Assembly: GCA_023954195.1 (NCBI GenBank)
Contig: JAMLIK010000002.1
Span: 962,040 to 1,026,039, forward strand
Reading direction: 5' to 3'
Origin: Xanthobacteraceae bacterium
GTDB taxonomy: Bacteria; Pseudomonadota; Alphaproteobacteria; Rhizobiales; Xanthobacteraceae
Length of the DNA stretch: 64,000 nt
Under the pieces are notes generated by a model. The model ran no database searches. It was not told where the DNA came from and was given only the letters and a program-made list of their open reading frames with translations. Position numbers and translations under genes: made by a program. This document shows positions 61,847 through 64,000 of the stretch, one piece after another (the first letter of the stretch is position 1; each line of letters starts with the position of its first letter).

Positions 61847-62962
61847 CTATTCCGCCGATGAAGTCGGCTCGGCGGCGCGCAGCAAAACCTGCCGCACCAG
61901 CGGCAGATAGGCCGGCGCGAGGCGCTCGCACAGGCGAACCATCATATCCACATATCTTCTGTGTGCGGCGCCGCTCAAACCGCATGCGGCAAGCACGGCG
62001 CAGGGAAGGATGTGCGTGAAATAGAGACGCAGCAGATCGCGCTTGCGCGGCTCGTGCCCAAGCGCGCGGAGAAGAACCGGCGCCAACGCATAATAGAGTT
62101 CAATCTCGGCGGCGCCGCCCGGCCTTCGGGCAAGCACGCGGTCGCGGTAGTGCCGGAGGGCGGTCAGTTCGAAGCAATCATCCGCCAACCCCACCTCCAC
62201 GCAGCAGGCAGTGGTCAAAAAGCAATTTTTCTTGCCTCGCCCGGCGGCGGGATTGCCCGAAGACAGCGACGCGAGGCCGTCCAGCTCCGCGACTTCGCGT
62301 ATCGCCGCGCTGATGTGACCGGCCGGGTCGGAAATCCGTGCCTTGAGGAGTGTCGCGGTCTTGCCGTCGGAAAAGAGGGTGACTTCCAGTTCGCGGACAG
62401 CGGCCATCCGCTTGCCGTCCGATCCGAAGGCCGGACCGAGCTCGAAGGTTTGTATCGGCGCTGTCGGCGTGAACCGGGCGACGTCTAGTCCGTCAGCTCG
62501 GACGCGGATTTGCTGCTTCGCCAAATCGGAACGGAAGAATTCGCACACCAGAACGGGGCGGACACCAGCCGACTCGGTATAGGTGATATCGAGCTCGCAA
62601 ACAGCGCCGGCTTCGTGTCCGCTTTTGATCGTTTTGCCGAGTCCGGAAACGAGCGCTTTGTCGCTCAGGAACACGTGGCCCTTGCTCGCCGGCGTGCCAT
62701 CGTGGGCAAAGCCCGTGCATATGATCCAGTCGCCAATTCCACCCCAGCTCGACACACTGGCCTCGCACCCGTGGGCGAACAGCCACCGCTGGCGGTCCTT
62801 TGACATATCGAGTTGCTGCTTCTCCGGCGCTTGCTGGGGAGCGGGGAATTTCTTGCTGCTGTCATAGTCCCCTCTGCCTTGCGTATAGCCGGGCGAAATG
62901 GCCGTCGCGGAGGATAAGAGCAGGGATACGAGTGCCGCGAGGCGGCGGGGTCTTTGGATCAT
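61847..62962 (-). CDS. Exported protein with CFI-box-like Cys motif
   Basis: A 371-residue protein. Signal peptide at residues 1-28 (LAALVSLLLSSATAISPGYTQG). The middle resembles invasion-associated locus B-like proteins in length and layout (GDWIICTGFAHDGTPASKGHVFLSDKAL, AVCELDITYTESAGVRPVLVCEFF). At about residue 250 is KNCFLTTACCVEVGLADDCFELTALRHYRDRVLAR, a CFI-box-CTERM-type motif, followed by hydrophobic helices. Its function is unknown. It is probably in an operon with the thioredoxin-fold gene upstream (116-base gap), which could act on its Cys residues. Confidence 0.65.
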   Translation of the reverse strand: MIQRPRRLAALVSLLLSSATAISPGYTQGRGDYDSSKKFPAPQQAPEKQQLDMSKDRQRWLFAHGCEASVSSWGGIGDWIICTGFAHDGTPASKGHVFLSDKALVSGLGKTIKSGHEAGAVCELDITYTESAGVRPVLVCEFFRSDLAKQQIRVRADGLDVARFTPTAPIQTFELGPAFGSDGKRMAAVRELEVTLFSDGKTATLLKARISDPAGHISAAIREVAELDGLASLSSGNPAAGRGKKNCFLTTACCVEVGLADDCFELTALRHYRDRVLARRPGGAAEIELYYALAPVLLRALGHEPRKRDLLRLYFTHILPCAVLAACGLSGAAHRRYVDMMVRLCERLAPAYLPLVRQVLLRAAEPTSSAE

Positions 62963-63078
62963 GGGACTTTACCAACTGAATTCCGATCGGCGCGGCAGCC
63001 TGCAAATCGTCAGCTCGCCGAGCATCGTCCGGGCTAAAGGTTTGTCGTAGAAAAGGGTATTGATCTCCGGCCATGCAC

Positions 63079-64000
63079 TCATCGAGGAAACCCGCCAGCG
63101 CTTCGCCTTCGCAAGTCATAAGTCCGCTCGGCCTTGAGATAGGCGAGCGCCTTCTTGGTATCTTCGAGCGCTATTTCGCTCAAGATCACGGTCTCTTTGT
63201 CAACGGCGATCTTGAATTGAACCGCCTTGGCGTTGATGAAAAGTTTCTCGAATTCCGCGGGTCTCATCGTCCCATACCCGAATCTTTCCAGGTATTTATT
63301 GGCGACTACGGAGTGAAAGCTCCACCGTCGCTGTGCTCCATCCTTGTCTAAATAACCGCGCGCTACAGTCGGGTCCACATACTTGCGCGCGTCCACGCGC
63401 TTCGCCGTTTCAAGCCCTTCCAGCATCAACGGGTCAGGCAGTGCCGCCACCTGCTCGCCGTCCCACATCATTCTCACGATGCTGCCCGGATGCTCTTTGA
63501 TCACTTTGCGTCGGTTGGCTTGCAAAAACCTGTCCTCGTCAGGGCGCGCGATCCGCGTGATGTCCTGCGAGTAGGCGACATCCCAGATTGTCTCCTCCTT
63601 TTGCGGGTCATAGCGCAGCGACAGCGCCGCCGAGCCCGTAACCGTCCACGGCCCGACCTTCGTCTCGTCCAGCTTGCGCAGATATTTGGAAGCCCGGAGC
63701 GCGTAGGCGATGCCTTGCCCGTCGCGCTCGATCTCCCAACTGCCAATCGCCTTGAGTTCGGCTCCCTGCGGACGCTTCGCTTCGAGCTCTTGACGCGGTT
63801 TCTGGTAAGCCTGTTTGGTCTCGGGCGACGCTTGAGTAGCAAAGAACTGAAACAAAGGGTTCTTCTCAACGTCACCGGTGCGAGAAGCGGCGGCGACGCG
63901 GTCTTTGAACACCACAATGCGGGGCACGTCGGTGACCTGATACGTCTGGGCCAGCGTCCGCTCCGCGTCGATGTTGACCGTATAGAATTTGACCCTGCCC
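63079..64000 (-). CDS. Thioredoxin-fold domain protein (5' end beyond the window)
   Basis: At least 307 residues; the start lies past the right edge. The visible N-terminal part VKFYTVNIDAERTLAQTYQVTDVPRIVVFKDR is the second half of a thioredoxin fold with the cis-Pro (VPR), so the CxxC site, if present, is out of view. The rest (about 250 residues) has no recognised family: LRYDPQKEETIWDVAYSQDITRIARPDEDRFLQANRRK, SFHSVVANKYLERFGYG. No Cys occurs in the visible part. It may supply redox or chaperone function to the Cys-rich exported proteins beside it. Confidence 0.7.
   Translation of the reverse strand, partial: GRVKFYTVNIDAERTLAQTYQVTDVPRIVVFKDRVAAASRTGDVEKNPLFQFFATQASPETKQAYQKPRQELEAKRPQGAELKAIGSWEIERDGQGIAYALRASKYLRKLDETKVGPWTVTGSAALSLRYDPQKEETIWDVAYSQDITRIARPDEDRFLQANRRKVIKEHPGSIVRMMWDGEQVAALPDPLMLEGLETAKRVDARKYVDPTVARGYLDKDGAQRRWSFHSVVANKYLERFGYGTMRPAEFEKLFINAKAVQFKIAVDKETVILSEIALEDTKKALAYLKAERTYDLRRRSAGGFPR

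Overview
The window is GC-rich DNA from an alphaproteobacterium, most likely Nitrobacteraceae/Bradyrhizobiaceae (Bradyrhizobium, Rhodopseudomonas, Afipia or Tardiphaga type). The reasons are the two-Ku/LigD repair locus, an Irr-like iron box in front of feoAB, paired palindromic intergenic repeats of the kind common in that family, and an integrative-element backbone typical of Rhizobiales. No rRNA, tRNA or CRISPR array was found.

Positions 1 to about 31,400 look like ordinary chromosome. They hold a dipeptide-type ABC transporter with an M20 peptidase (1-4569), an AI-2E family membrane protein, feoA-feoB, tex, a LOG-family nucleosidase, a VOC protein, recQ, a DUF2848 protein and an end-joining cluster (ku, ligD, second ku; 15283-19857). 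Next come a LysR regulator divergent from a complete branched-chain-type ABC transporter operon (20974-25523) with one downstream gene of uncertain function, a two-component pair (26514-29510) and an EipB-like periplasmic protein. Four paired inverted-repeat elements sit between genes here.

Positions about 31,400 to 59,226 are an integrative and conjugative element (ICE) backbone. It carries prtN-like, parB-like, DUF2958, DUF932 and several DUF736 genes, then a control cassette that matches the ICEMlSymR7A excision switch of Mesorhizobium: a qseC-like XRE gene, a divergent qseM-like DUF2285 gene, a two-frame fseA-like gene and an rdfS-like gene. After these come repA with four iterons, a DNA methyltransferase, DUF2840, traF, a lytic transglycosylase, a relaxase, a Phd/PIN toxin-antitoxin pair, traG and a ribbon-helix-helix gene. 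Cargo at 36350-38750 comprises a methyltransferase, a DUF1398 protein and a MarR regulator divergent from a DUF6790 membrane protein. No ICE integrase and no trb (mating-pair) genes are present. The backbone stops at an IS5 element and an IS3 scrap, so the element is either decayed or one part of a split ICE.

A 5.1-kb insertion (39690-44785) with CTTAGGTCA/TGACCTAAG ends splits a DUF736 gene. It holds two damaged tyrosine recombinase genes and a frameshifted IS21-type element. The parB and DUF932 genes share a duplicated leader of about 270 bases whose two main hairpins are kept by compensatory base changes. This is the best candidate here for an undescribed regulatory RNA.

Positions 60,434-64,000 hold three genes for probably exported proteins: a Cys-rich protein with a peptidoglycan-binding-like segment, a protein with a CFI-box-like Cys motif, and a thioredoxin-fold protein that runs off the end.
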